NCBI GenBank assembly: GCA_039881145.1
Contig: JAYKKI010000013.1
Span: forward strand, 42,551,501-42,615,500
Origin: Druceiella hillmani
Lineage: Eukaryota > Arthropoda > Insecta > Lepidoptera > Hepialidae
Length of the DNA stretch: 64,000 nucleotides
Direction: 5' to 3'
The position numbers were made by a program, and so were the translations under genes. Below the pieces are notes generated by a model that worked only from the letters and a program-made list of their open reading frames with translations, was not told the DNA's origin and ran no database searches. Positions 12,331 through 24,000 of this stretch are shown here, one piece after another. How positions within the stretch are numbered: the stretch's first letter is position 1; the number at the start of each line of letters is the position of its first letter.

Positions 12331-13620
12331 AGGCTTATGAAAAAACATATTCACATTTTTCTATATTCTCAGCCGATTTTCTCACAAACAATGCAACGTA
12401 GAAAATTGAATTTGGCAATTTGTAACATTTTTTTAATCGATATATTCTGTACTAACTTTTTTAAAATACTTATGTAAAAATTAAGAAAGATAGGTTATGA
12501 TTTGATTTCGAAACATACACAAACATTTTTTTATAACTTGAAATTATATATTTAAAAAGATATTCCAAAAATTTGCAAAAACTTTTTATAATTCCCCCTT
12601 TCTTCCGAATGTACTGAATATATTTACGTTACGAAAAATAAATATTTGCAAATGGTTTAATAGAAATACTATGTGCCCTTAAATGTTTATAAGTGCCTAA
12701 ACGTGTACGAAGCCCTCATAGCACAGGTTCTACTTATGCTCAACAGATTTTTATTTATTTTATGTAAATGCATGTATTTGTTATTTACTTCACTATTTGA
12801 TGCATTTCACTTTTTAATTCCAGTAAGTATTCTTTTATATATTATCTTGTCTATTCTTTTGTATATTATCTTGTCTATTCTTTTTATTAGTTTGTTTTGA
12901 ATTTGAAACCAAAATAACATTCCAGAATGACACTAATGTCTTCAAAATTGGTATACTAAATGTTTGAAAAAAAAACCCATTTTATTAGGAAATAAATACT
13001 AATAATACTAATATAAGCTATAGGATTCACAATTAAACGAATAATTTAGCAGAAAGCCTTACATTTGCACATTGCCAAATATGTATGAGCAAAAGAGTTC
13101 ACTTTTCTCTCCGAGGTTCTTATAGTGGCCGATGTACACCTGCACTAGTGTCTTTTAATAAAGCCTGTTTACAATCTTTTATGCATCAATTTATTTTTAA
13201 AAAGACACTATTTCTAAAATAGAGAAATTAGAAAAAATTTCATAAGTCTCAATGTCGCTAGAAATTCCAAAGGAATCAAAATAAAAATAACGAAGCCCAT
13301 ATCCAAGCTCTTTCTATGGCGAGAGCTGTCAGAAACTCTGTCAGTAACATACTGACGAAATATAAGAGGAAGTAAAAAAATAGTTGCTGAAAGAATTGGT
13401 AATACTAAAATTAATATCAATAAAAAGCATTCGTGGTTTTATCAAATATAAGGTCAGCTTTATACCACTGGCCACGACGTCTGCACGTTTGTGGTCTGAA
13501 CTGGTAGTAATAAATTGAAAATGAATGTATTGTGAAAGACGATCAATTCTAGACAGGTAAATGGACACACGTTTGGTGAAATTTTATTAAAACTTTCAGA
13601 ATAGTTGAACCCTCGACAAT
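12331..13620. other. AT-rich spacer, no gene seen
   Basis: Only chance ORFs occur (for example 12673-12900, a low-complexity hydrophobic frame made from repeated TTTTATATATTATCTTGTC). No supported exon. Confidence 0.4.
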
Positions 13621-13629
13621 CAAGATCAA

Positions 13630-13745
13630 TGAAATTCACAATTAAATGAAACTATGTGATGTAGTATTTTTTTGTACTTTCTTTAAGTTCTTTACCACGA
13701 CCTAGGTTTCATTGTATCACAACATCTTCTGGTGGTCTGTAAGAA
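13630..13745 (-). repeat. Fold-back repeat family, partial copy
   Basis: It contains 'CAATTAAATGAAACTATGTGATGTAGTA' and 'ACCTAGGTTTCATTGTATCACAACATCTTCTGG'. The same blocks occur at 37540-37660 and, on the other strand, at 26933-27106. Confidence 0.7.
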
Positions 13746-13865
13746 AAATAGTAAAGATACTATTTTTCTTAGAAAACGCTTGACGTACAAAACTTGATAT
13801 TTAGTAGTAAAATATATTAATCTTCACATACTTAATTAGCTTACACTCAAAAATATTCATATCGA
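13738..13865 (+). repeat. 5'-truncated copy of the 'TTTCCGTAC' repeat family
   Basis: It shares 'TTAGAAAACGCTTGACGTA', 'TTTAGTAGTAAAATAT' and 'AGCTTACA.TCAAAAATATT.ATATC.AAATTTC' with 11985-12105. Confidence 0.65.
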
Positions 13866-14049
13866 AATTTCAAACCCACCTCAATACAATAACAATACAA
13901 CTTCAATACTTCCAAAGTTTATTAGCCATTTAGCCTTACAACTTATATTTGCAGAATGAAAAATAAAATTATTCATAAAGTGAATATTAAATGAAAAAAT
14001 TCATCAGGTCACTGTGTGGAATTTATGTAATCTCTACTCGTCTAGGATG

Positions 14050-14307
14050 TGACATAGCAATATTGGTCTGAAAGGAATATAACATCGCAATATTGAACAT
14101 AACATAGCAATATTGGTCTGAAAGGAATATAACATCGCAATATTGAATATAACATCGCAAGATTGGTCTGAAAGGAATATAACATCGCAATATTGAACAT
14201 AACATAGCAATATTGGTCTGAAAGGAATATAACATCGCAATATTGAACATAACATCGCAATATTGGTCTGAAAGGAACATAACATCGCAATATTGGTCTG
14301 AAAGGAA
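14050..14307. repeat. Tandem repeat, about 58-bp unit made of two half units
   Basis: The basic words are 'ACATAGCAATATTGGTCTGA' plus 'AAGGAATA' and 'ACATCGCAATATTGAA'. They alternate with small changes about nine times. The three overlapping minus-strand frames of 83-97 codons arise because the repeat lacks stops and are not genes. Confidence 0.9.
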
Positions 14308-14453
14308 AAGAGTCACGAGGAAACATGGTATCTCTAGTAATCAGTATCTTTCATAATTAAAAGTTGCTGCTGCTCGGTAAAGCTACATGTGGAAGATAAA
14401 ATGTCAAACGTCGTACACCGCTAATCTGGTTAGCTGGCCTGGTCAATGGATTA

Positions 14454-14632
14454 AATCCGAATTAAAACTGGAATATTACTAACATTTATTATAGGTATAT
14501 CGATGTAATTTTAATAATATGAAATAAATAAAACTGGTTACCAAACCAATATAAAACACATTTTTATTTTAGTTATAATGTAAATGATCAAGATAATGCA
14601 CAAAGGTTATAAATTTGTTGCACGCGAACAAG
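14454..14632 (+). repeat. Interspersed repeat, copy 1 of 2
   Basis: From 'TCCGAATTAAAACTGGAATA' to 'GGTTATAAATTTGTTGC', aligned with 16220-16395 at high similarity with small indels. Confidence 0.85.
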
Positions 14633-16178
14633 TGTGTCACTATGTGTGTATTAGTGATTTTACGAGTATTAACCACCCATTCTCGAGTGGTGGGATTTTG
14701 TAAATATGTCCTTTATCTTAAATTGTTTTTGCTCATTACCCACACATCCTAATGCTATGTATATTACGTACATCCTGTTGTAGTATTAAACTTTTATTAT
14801 TGAGTAAAAATACTCATAAACTATACGATGATAAAAGTTTCATGTCAATTGGACTAGATATTTTTGTGCTAAACCCTAATCTATACAATTTATAAACCCC
14901 GTTACCTTTTTTGTAATCTTTGTCTATTTATTTTGCTTATTTGTGCGCGCATGACGTAATGATCACTCAGAACATTCGGATGGAGTTTAGTATTTTCAAA
15001 TATTAATTTATGTTATATATCAACAATACACAAATGTGTAGTGTACCTGTGAACATCAATAGGTGGCGCTACATGTATTATAAATTGCACAATAACATTT
15101 TATGTGGGCATAAGGGAGGAGGGTACTTGAACAACTAGAATCAGGGATGCATCTTTTACACATAACATTTTTCGATGTTATATGCACTCCAATATATTTA
15201 CTTTGTTTCCTCATTTTGTTTAAATGTCTGTTATATCTATTCAATAATTCTATATCTATACATATAATCAAATTGTATAATTGGTCTATGCAAACAAGTA
15301 CATTGAAAATATTTACGAAAAAATAATTCATAATAAAAATAATAGATCAGAAAAATATTGTTTTTAGAATTTTTTAGTTTATCTATGAGTCTGTTTATTT
15401 GTTCGCACATCACAAAGTACGATTAAAGAAATTTCGATGAAATGTTTGCTGGTTAACTTAATGATTTTTCCTAAAGATTCATGTGAACAAAATTTTAGGC
15501 ACAGCTAATAAATAAATAAATAAAAAAACTTTCCTCTTTATAAAATTATTGCAAAACTTACCTAGAGAATCCAGTAGTTATGAAGTTAAATTGGTTGCAG
15601 GTACAGAGTGTCGGAAGCAAGCGTGAAACACTTTTCTCGCCACCATGGAGACCCTTCCTGTGGCCATAACAAACCACCTCCACAAGTTTACTGGGGCTTT
15701 TGAAGGTCCTCAATAATGTCCTCTATCCACAATAAACATTTCCACCTGACAGGTTTCTAAGTACTGTCCCTACTAGGTGTGAAAGAATAGAATGTGACAG
15801 TGCTTTAGATCTTTAGTATACAGTTCTAAAATCAGTACAATTTGAATATGAATTGTAGAGTCGGTTCTGTGACACGTTTGTCTTAAATAAGAACGACTTC
15901 ATTTCAAAATGAATCTCTCGATCTCAAAATTTTAAACAAATTCACTTAAGTTGGAATTGTGCGTGTCAGTTTTTCTTGTCAATCTTCATTATGAATCCTT
16001 ACAAAATTTCATGTACAAAATTTAAAATAACACTACTTACCTTAGTTTTTCTTGTCAAGTAATAAAAGTGGGAGAAGCTACGTAACAATACACTGTATTG
16101 TACATAATTTATTACTACAGTAATAAATTATCTAAAAACAAAGGTTTGTATGTAACGCGTGGTTTTGTTAAATTTTAC
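14633..16178. other. Spacer, no gene seen
   Basis: Short repeats only. Around 15025-15095 there is a 'GTACCTGTGAACATCAATAG' plus GTGGCGCTACATGTATT motif that also occurs, diverged, at 25140-25205. A less AT-rich patch at 15600-15790 looks like decayed coding sequence, but I cannot assign a frame or family. Confidence 0.4.
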
Positions 16179-16179
16179 T

Positions 16180-16428
16180 GAACTTTATATTGCAAGAATA
16201 TATGTGATAAGACTAAAAGTCCGAATTAAAACTGGAATATTATTAATATTCATTACTGGTATATCAATGTAATTTTAATAATATGAAATAAATAAAACTA
16301 TATAGTTACCAAACAAATATAAAACACATTTTTTTATTTTAGTTATAATGTAAACGATCAAGACAAGACATGAGGGTTATAAATTTGTTGCTTTCGAACT
16401 TTATATTGCAAGAATATATGTGATAAGA
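16180..16428 (+). repeat. 183-bp repeat copy 2 bracketed by a perfect 33-bp direct repeat
   Basis: 'GAACTTTATATTGCAAGAAT' plus ATATGTGATAAGA occurs identically at 16180-16212 and 16396-16428. Between them lies a copy of the 14454-14632 repeat. The long direct repeats look like a large target-site duplication or an excised tandem duplication. Confidence 0.8.
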
Positions 16429-17280
16429 TTAAAAATGACAGGAGTACAGACAAGAAAGGAAGTCAAGATGAACAGACGGATCAGCATTATCAAACATGTA
16501 AAAGGGGAACTGTTAATAACGAAAATATTTAATGAAAAGTGTGAATGTAAGAAGTACACAGACAGTCATCAAACGGAAAGTTGAATTTTGTAGTTTTATA
16601 AAACTTTGACTAACTACAAATTATATTGTAGTTGCCATTTTTGTCACCAACTAGAACACCAACTACGAGATAACTCGTAATATATCAGTTTAAATATGAA
16701 CAGATGGACTGAGGGAAGAGGACATAAAATTAAGGTTGGCTCACATGAACAGAAAACTAAAAAGTAGCATGTCAGTCAACGTGTTAATTAAGTGTAATGA
16801 ACAAATAAAAAATCCATTTTTAATAGGCACCTTTGATTTGCAAAAAAGATTTTGCGAAAGGAAATTCAGTATTTCTTTCATACTTGCTCCGGGTTTAATA
16901 CCAGCAAAAATACCTAATATTTCCGATGGCCTATAAGATCCAAAGAATTAAACGAAAGTACACGCAACTCAAAAGCACAGCGTCATCTAGTCAATTTGTA
17001 ATAAAAACTTTCAAGATATGGCTGGTGTGATGAATTTAATTGTACTAAATGGCACGCACTGGCACGTTATTAAGCCTTACACGAGACAGAATAATTATTC
17101 ACTAATTAAATAATAATATTGTAATTTTATAAATAATGTTCACATTTTACTACAGTATCACATTTATACTTGTTAAATTTATTTACCTTAATAATTATAT
17201 CGCAACAAGAACAGACTAGAGATAAACTATAAAAAACTATTGGTAAATAATTTTATTAATTACGAATAGTTATTTCAATA
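16429..17280. other. Spacer, no gene seen
   Basis: One 66-codon chance frame (16736-16936) has no recognisable motif. Confidence 0.4.
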
Positions 17281-17284
17281 TTAA

Positions 17285-17943
17285 CCATTTGAGTGCCGAC
17301 GAGCGTCATCGCGCTCGTGTGCGTACTAATTAAATTTGTCACGAGCGCGATGGCACTCGCGAAATCAGCTGCTGTTTAACGCACGGTAGGGGACGTCGCT
17401 CGCACGCATCGCTAATTTTTTATCTTTCTACGAGTTACATAAAGTTCAAATTATAATATTATTAGTAATTACAATATAAAAAGGATCCAGGAAAAGAAAA
17501 TGTTTAACCCATAATGTCGGAATACGAAAATAATTCGAGTGAAAATGATTGTTTGTCAAGTTGTGAAGATAGTGATAGTGGGAATGACATTGTGGTGCGC
17601 TCACAATTTGGGGTAATGCAAATTTTGAGTGATAGTATAATAGTGACTATAACAATTATTTTGCTGATACGGGGGATGTACCGGACTGCGAAAATACGAT
17701 GTGACCTTGATTTCAGTTTTTGTTATAATTTTTGTTCACAATATATATTTCCATAATTTTCTTTATATTTTATTATCCTTGTACAAGTTTTTATTAAGAA
17801 AACACCGCAAAAATTATTAAAATTGGATAATTTTTGGAAGAGATACGGTTTTTTGTCAAGACAAGGGTAAAAGACATCAAAAACAAAAGATTTCTTTGGC
17901 ATTTTTAAGTATATATGAGTAAAAAACTATGGCACTAAAACGG
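17285..17943 (+). mobile_element. piggyBac-type non-autonomous element, copy 3 (659 bp)
   Basis: The left TTAA is at 17281-17284; the right target copy has decayed to TGAA. The ends are CCATTTGAGTGCC and, inverted, CCGTTTTAGTGCC. The subterminal hairpin (GAGCGTCATCGCGCTCGTG and its partner) is kept. The small ORF starts at 17514 as in copy 1 but a short deletion near 17636 shifts the frame after about 41 codons. Confidence 0.88.
17514..17756 (+). pseudogene. Frameshifted copy of the piggyBac-element acidic ORF
   Basis: It begins [20 protein letters not shown] and follows copy 1 to 'MQILSDS'. The reading frame then changes and runs on 40 codons into the element's 3' part, giving an unrelated hydrophobic tail. 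It should not be read as an 80-residue protein. Confidence 0.75.
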
Positions 17944-20147
17944 TGAAACATTATTTGTTACTTCCACATGTTTTATTTCTGTGTAATTTTTTAGATTTAT
18001 AGAAATTATCATTGTTATTCAAGATTTAAGTGCAAAATGGCCAAATTCAAATTTCATAACGCCTAATAATGTCAGTTTATAAATTAAACAACAGATGACA
18101 TTAAAATAGCATATGTGCTAGTAAAATGCTATGGAATTACGTTTCGGCGTTTTGTTTATCAACACAAAAGAATTTGTTTTAAAAACTGAACAAATTAAAT
18201 AAAATAAAAGGTGACAAAAAATAACGGAAACATTTTTCTAAAAATAACGTCCCAAAGACGAAATTTATTAAAGTGAAAAATTAAACTTAAATACAAAGTT
18301 TACGTTTACCTACACATACAGCATATTTCTTCATATAATCTGCAACTTCTAGCAACATTGTTGTGTCAGCTATATAATATTAACGTCAGATTTTATATTT
18401 TTTCTTAACATCAGACTTCTCCCTCCGTTCTGACTCCTGCAAAAGATAAAAATACCTTATACATAAAGAAAAGACAACTAAAATTGAAACAAAAATAGTG
18501 GAATATTTCATAGTCTGAATAACAATACTGTTATAGCGTAAAAGGATATAAAGTGCAATGCAGATGGGTAACTTTTGTAAGAAGTGAGTCGATAGCCGAC
18601 AACTGCAAACTTTTGTGGTACAAAGTCAGTGGTCGACTTTTCACTGATTTACCGCATGCAAGACAAGACGTGTGCGTCGCCTACTAAATGCCTGCTGTCT
18701 CCATTAGCACATATTCTGTCATATGTTCTATTCATTGTTCATCATAATCCACAGGTCTCTCCCAATGCTTGTACGTATCATCGTCGCTACACCAGGCAAG
18801 CAGATTGGTGATCAGCGATTTTACTGCCTTCACTAGTGTGTGACATTTTAGCTACGTGTTTGCAAATGTCACTCCAGCCCCGCTTGATGAGTGGCAGGAA
18901 ATAGAACTCGAGACCCCATATTACGCTGCGCCATCAAGGTCATAAAACCACTAATGAACTCAACATAACATGGCAGTGACTTTTAACCGTTAGCGTGTTT
19001 TAACTCGTAACATTCAAATTGGCGAGTGTCGACTAGAATCGCTTAGACTTTTCGTTGGTTTGAGTATTAAATATCATATGTTCTATTTTCATCAATTATT
19101 GTCGGATCGATTATTGTTGGTGGTTTGTGTTGCGAGTAAATTGCAGAAGAATCATTTTTAAGATACATACAATAATTTTCCAATATATTCAACCTAATAC
19201 AGTTTTCTTTCCCTCGTTTGTACTTGTTAGCCAAGCTGTATTGTTTCTCAAATGGCGAGATATAATTTACATTTCAATATCATTAATAGTATATTCTTTG
19301 ATTAGGTATTGCAGTTAGAAGTATAACATTGAAAATATACACAAACACAATAGCGTAAATCGTATATATTAGTGTATCTATTAATGGCTTTTAAACCATA
19401 GAATGCCACATTATTAAGCCCAACTTTCCTCAGTAGCTAATGATTACTTCCTCACCCCCCTAATGCCCGGGACCTTGTCAAGGCTCGATGTTTAATCAAT
19501 TAACGTTTCAACACTGAAGAAATATTTTAGAAATGTTAACCCAAAAATAATACCTGAAAAGAAATACATTTTTCTTGGCTTAACTAAAAGACGTATTTTA
19601 CAGGCGAGTCTCTTGTGCTGCTAGACAAGACTACGGTGTACCGGTACAAAAGATCTATGTGTATCTTAAGTGAAAGATGGCAAGAGCAATTTCCAAGAGG
19701 AAATAAAGAGACCATAATTAGTTGTATTGCTATTTACAATTTAAATACTTAATTATTGCTGTAAGTACTATAGTATTAAAATATTCCCTTACGAGTTATT
19801 TATACAAATATAATATTTCTTTATTTTGTGTTGAAAGATCTATAAAATTACGATGTGTTACATTAAACAAATAGAATGACAGTCAATAGCAGGATATTTT
19901 TTCTCATTTTTTAGCAAAATTTTGCTTATGGAAGACAATGGAGTATGCTTACATCCAAGAAGCGTTATACAAAATAATGTAATATTTTAAGTAAAGTTGA
20001 AAGTTAAACAAGGTGAGAAAGGCATCTGCAGATTCCATCCTGAGGGAAGTGAGGACTTTATAGATTCCATATTAATGGGAGATGGAAAACAATTAGAATA
20101 TTGAGAAGACAATTACACAATTCCATCATAATCTATACTTTTGAAGA
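17944..20147. other. Spacer, no gene seen
   Basis: 18600-18980 is less AT-rich and may be an old retroelement fragment, but no frame is open and I cannot name it. The rest shows nothing. Confidence 0.4.
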
Positions 20148-20597
20148 ATGCCTAAAATACCTGCTATTTTAAACAAAGAAGTATGCCTAATATGCCTGCT
20201 ATTTTAAACAAAGAAGTATGCCTAAAACGCCTGCTATTTTAAACAAAGAAGTATGCCTAAAAAGCCTGCTATTTTAAACAAAGAAGTATGCCTAAAATGC
20301 CTGCTATTGTAAACAAAGAAGTATGCCTAAAATGTCTGCTATTTTAAACAAAGAAGTATGCCTAAAATGCCTGCTATTTTAAACAAAGAAGTATGTCTAA
20401 AATGCCTGCTATATTAAACAAAGAAATATGCCTAAAATGCCTGCTATTTTAAACAAAGAAGTATGCCTAAAATGCCTGCTATTTTAAACAAAGAAGTATG
20501 CCTAAAATGTCTGCTATTTTAAACAAAGAAGTATGCCTAAAATGCCTGCTATTTTAAACAAAGAATTATGGCTGAAATGCCTGCTATATTAAACAAA
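20148..20597. repeat. 35-bp minisatellite, about 13 copies
   Basis: The unit is ATGCCTAAAATGCCTGCTAT followed by TTTAAACAAAGAAGT, repeated head to tail with an exact 35-bp period and only point changes. It ends about 150 bp beyond the 3' end of the zinc-finger gene. Confidence 0.95.
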
Positions 20598-20750
20598 CAA
20601 CTACCTTCGCATTTTTCTTTTAAATGGTTGTTACTAAACTGATTATAAATATTTTTCTATAGAGAGTATTCTCTAATCGGATCCTACAAGCACCTCTATT
20701 TTAGAATTTTTGCGCGCAATCACATTTTTATGACTCTAAGTCTCCCTAAT

Positions 20751-20756
20751 TTTATT
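20751..20756 (-). terminator. Candidate polyadenylation signal of the zinc-finger gene
   Basis: The minus strand reads AATAAA 24 nt after the stop codon at 20780-20782. The position is close to the stop but plausible for a short 3' UTR. Confidence 0.5.
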
Positions 20757-20779
20757 ATTGTCAACCATTGTTATATGAA

Positions 20780-21097
20780 TCAACTTACATAGTTGGCTTC
20801 TAAGGCATTTTCAACATCGTTTCCCGATGAGACAACCTTGAGAACGCTGCCTTCTACGACCTCCATTTTATCCATGGCTGGTATGATAGTAATGTTTGCC
20901 AAAATTGGTTTCACGTCCAACTCAAATGGTTCTACGTTCACTATATCCCTTGTTTTGTGTCGTTTCTTTTTCTTTTTAAGTTTGCTTTTCACCTTCAATT
21001 TAGTTTGAATGCCAGATAGAATGCCGTTGCCATCCTCAAGCGATCGAGGTATTAATGTCTTAAATCCAACTACTTTCCCTTCGTGCCGTACCACAGC
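20780..21097 (-). CDS. Zinc-finger gene exon 11 (terminal), residues 516-620
   Basis: The acceptor TTTTGTTACAG precedes GCTGTGGTACGG. The exon encodes a finger-free C-terminus with a long Lys/Arg run (16 residues, 11 of them Lys), then an acidic/hydrophobic tail ending EANYVS. The last codons are TAT GTA AGT TGA, so a consensus donor (GTAAGT) overlaps the stop. A further exon is possible but not needed, given the nearby AATAAA. Confidence 0.75.
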   Translation of the reverse strand, partial: AVVRHEGKVVGFKTLIPRSLEDGNGILSGIQTKLKVKSKLKKKKKRHKTRDIVNVEPFELDVKPILANITIIPAMDKMEVVEGSVLKVVSSGNDVENALEANYVS

Positions 21098-24000
21098 CTG
21101 TAACAAAAACAATGCATCATGACTCAAGAATTATCATGTTTCATAGTGAGAGTTTCCAGAGAAAATGTAGAAATTTAGAAAAATGTTGCAATTAAATGAT
21201 TCATGAACAAAATATATTAAAAAGCAAATATTATTATTTATTTAATTTTTTAGTCTGTAATGGAACACTTATATATATATATATATGGGAGACTTATTGC
21301 TGCAAAAGCTATCTCATCTAGTTAACCAGAAGTAAGGAATACAATTAACTCATTCATGGTGAACTGCAAAAATTATATCATAATAATTTTCATGAAAAAC
21401 CTTTTTTAAAAAAAAATTACTAACAATGAATATTAATAAGGAAAATGCCCAAATTTGATATGACGGTGGGAAAAGGGGAAAGAATGAGGCATAAAGGAAA
21501 ACAGATGATTTTTAAATATATATATGGATGGTGAATTTCTGATATTAGAATCTAGATCAGGGTTTCCCAACCTTTTTTTGTTGAGGCTCCCAGGACTATA
21601 AATTATATTTTCATGCCCCCCCCTTTACTTTTTCATGCCCGCCCCTTTGATTTAGTAAATTAAATAAAAATGGTAACTGAAGTTTGTAAATACACAAACT
21701 TACCTTTTAACAGTGAGACACAAAAATTTTACACACTCAAACTGATTTCTCAACAAAAAATGTACACCAAAACGTCAAATTTTTCGCATTAATTTTATGC
21801 ATGTAAATTAAACATTACATTGTAATGTTATTTGTTAATATTGTTTGTATATTTTTTTGTTTTTTCTTTCTAAAATGCAAACGCTTTCCGCCCCCCTTGA
21901 CATCTCTCTATTCCCCCCTTGGGAGGCGCGCTCCCCTGGTTGGGAACTCCTGATCTATACATACAATTAGTTTTCATATGTTTTGAGGCCAAATATGTAA
22001 CAGTACACAGTCAAACAAAAACAATAAAAAACTGGGCATAAATGGACTTAAGTTCAAAAGGGAATGAAACGCTGGATATGTTTTAAATAGTGCAACCTTC
22101 TAAAGAATTGATTCTTAATTATTATCAAAAGAGTTATTTGTTTAATTAACAAAGATAATATAATGAATTTCAATCTAATATAACTATAAAAGTTAATATA
22201 ACATAACGTAATATGTATTATTGTAGTGAAATTTCTATCGTATTTATAAATGAAATGCTAAAGGTCTAATTACATAGCATTACATCAATACATGATGCTA
22301 ACCTATCGCCATCTGTTTGCTAATTATGAAGTATTTCAATAATGTCATCTCTGATATTCGTTAAAATTAATCTTGAAATTTGAATTAGAAACCACAAGAT
22401 GGCGCTATTTATTATTTTTATAACACAAAAAAATAAATTTTTGAACTGGTATACTAAAATAATGTTATTTTTGTATAATTATTATAAACAACTGTAATTA
22501 ATTAGAAGGTTTGAGTAGTTTATATCACATAATATTGATACAGACATTATTTACATACAATTTAAAACAAACATATTACTATATGTTTATCAAATTAGTA
22601 AAACTGTTCATAATATGGAAATTCAAATATACGTTCTCATGTTTCAATGTGTACTTCAATCTCTATCAAGCAAATTATCAAAAATATTATATGGCCCAAT
22701 ATTCAGAAAATCTGTCCATTTTCAGTATGTTTTAAGGTCAATAGTTATCTGTTATACTTAGGAGGGAGGGTCAAAAAGTTTGCAGAATGGAAGAGCTGGC
22801 GAGGGGCGGGAGTTGCTTACCCACATAGTCATTAATGAGAGACTCATCACGAGTATTTATACTAAGTTTCAGCTTAATTGTGTTATTAACCTTTGAACTA
22901 TCATTGACCAATCAACTCAATTTGGAAGAAATTATTGACTATGGAAAAAATTGAATTTCGAACTGTCGTCAAGTTCCTGGCAAAGCAAGATACCACTAGT
23001 CACATTGTAGGAGATGTCATTGGTTTTGGGGGTACTCCTGCCTAGTAAAACCATGATTTACAAATAGCATAATCTCTTCAATCAAGGCACAGAGGTAATC
23101 GAAGACGACCTGCGAAATTAAAAATTTGAAAAATTTGGATTGACAGATATCCGGTTAAAGAAGAAGCAGTTGGGAGAAATAGTTGGAGTATTTTCTAGAA
23201 CCATTTGGAATGTTCTTTATGACCATCTTGGTATGTCAAAAGTCAGTGCAAAATGGGTGCCAAGAATACCCACGCTCCCGTAAACGCAACGTGTCGAGTG
23301 TTCACGTGACATTTTGGATCTTTGTAGAGAGGATAAGGATGAAAGTTTGACAGGTGATCAAACTTGGGTTCATCATTACGACCTTGAGTCCAAGCAGGAA
23401 TCCATGCAGTGGCATAAAAAGGGTACTCTCTAAGAAATTCAAGGTGTCACAATCCGCTCAAAAGTCATTGTGACGGTTTTCTGTTACGCAGAGGATATGC
23501 TGCTCATTGGCCTCAAAAATAGGAGATATAACAGGAGAGTACTACGCTAATCTACTGGAATAGTTTAAAGAAGCATTGAAGGAGAAGAGACATTGTATCT
23601 GTACACGAGAGCCAAGTTGCGAAGGCTGCCCTTCACAAGTATGGCTTTCATATATTTCCCTCCACAAGTGAGGCTTTCAAATATTACAGTCCATACTTGC
23701 TCCCGACTATTATTTGCTCCCAAAAATGAAAAAGATGCTTGTTGGACAAAAATTAATCGACAGATCTGAGAAATGTATTAGGGTTAAGGGGGAATACAAT
23801 GAAAATAGCACCGCATTTGTTTTGACCTTCCTTCCATTCTATTCTGTGAACTTCTTGACCTCTCCTCGTATATATTGCTTCTAAACTATTGAATGTGTTT
23901 ACTTATACATGTACATTATGTAATATGATAATCTTTGTATGTTTCATTTATCCCATATTTTTAATAATGCTTAGTGTATTTGGCATTATTTGTAAAACAT

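Noticed and set aside
14023..14326. Three overlapping minus-strand frames of 83-97 codons
   Set aside because: All are produced by a tandem repeat that lacks stops.
15600..15790. Possible host exon in a less AT-rich patch
   Set aside because: All frames have stops and no splice pair gives a domain. More likely an old repeat.
17514..17756. 80-residue protein with membrane-like tail
   Set aside because: Comparison with the copies at 5428 and 32640 shows a frameshift. The tail is read from non-coding element sequence.
20148..20597. Possible CRISPR-like array
   Set aside because: Units are head to tail with no unique spacers, and the DNA is from an insect.
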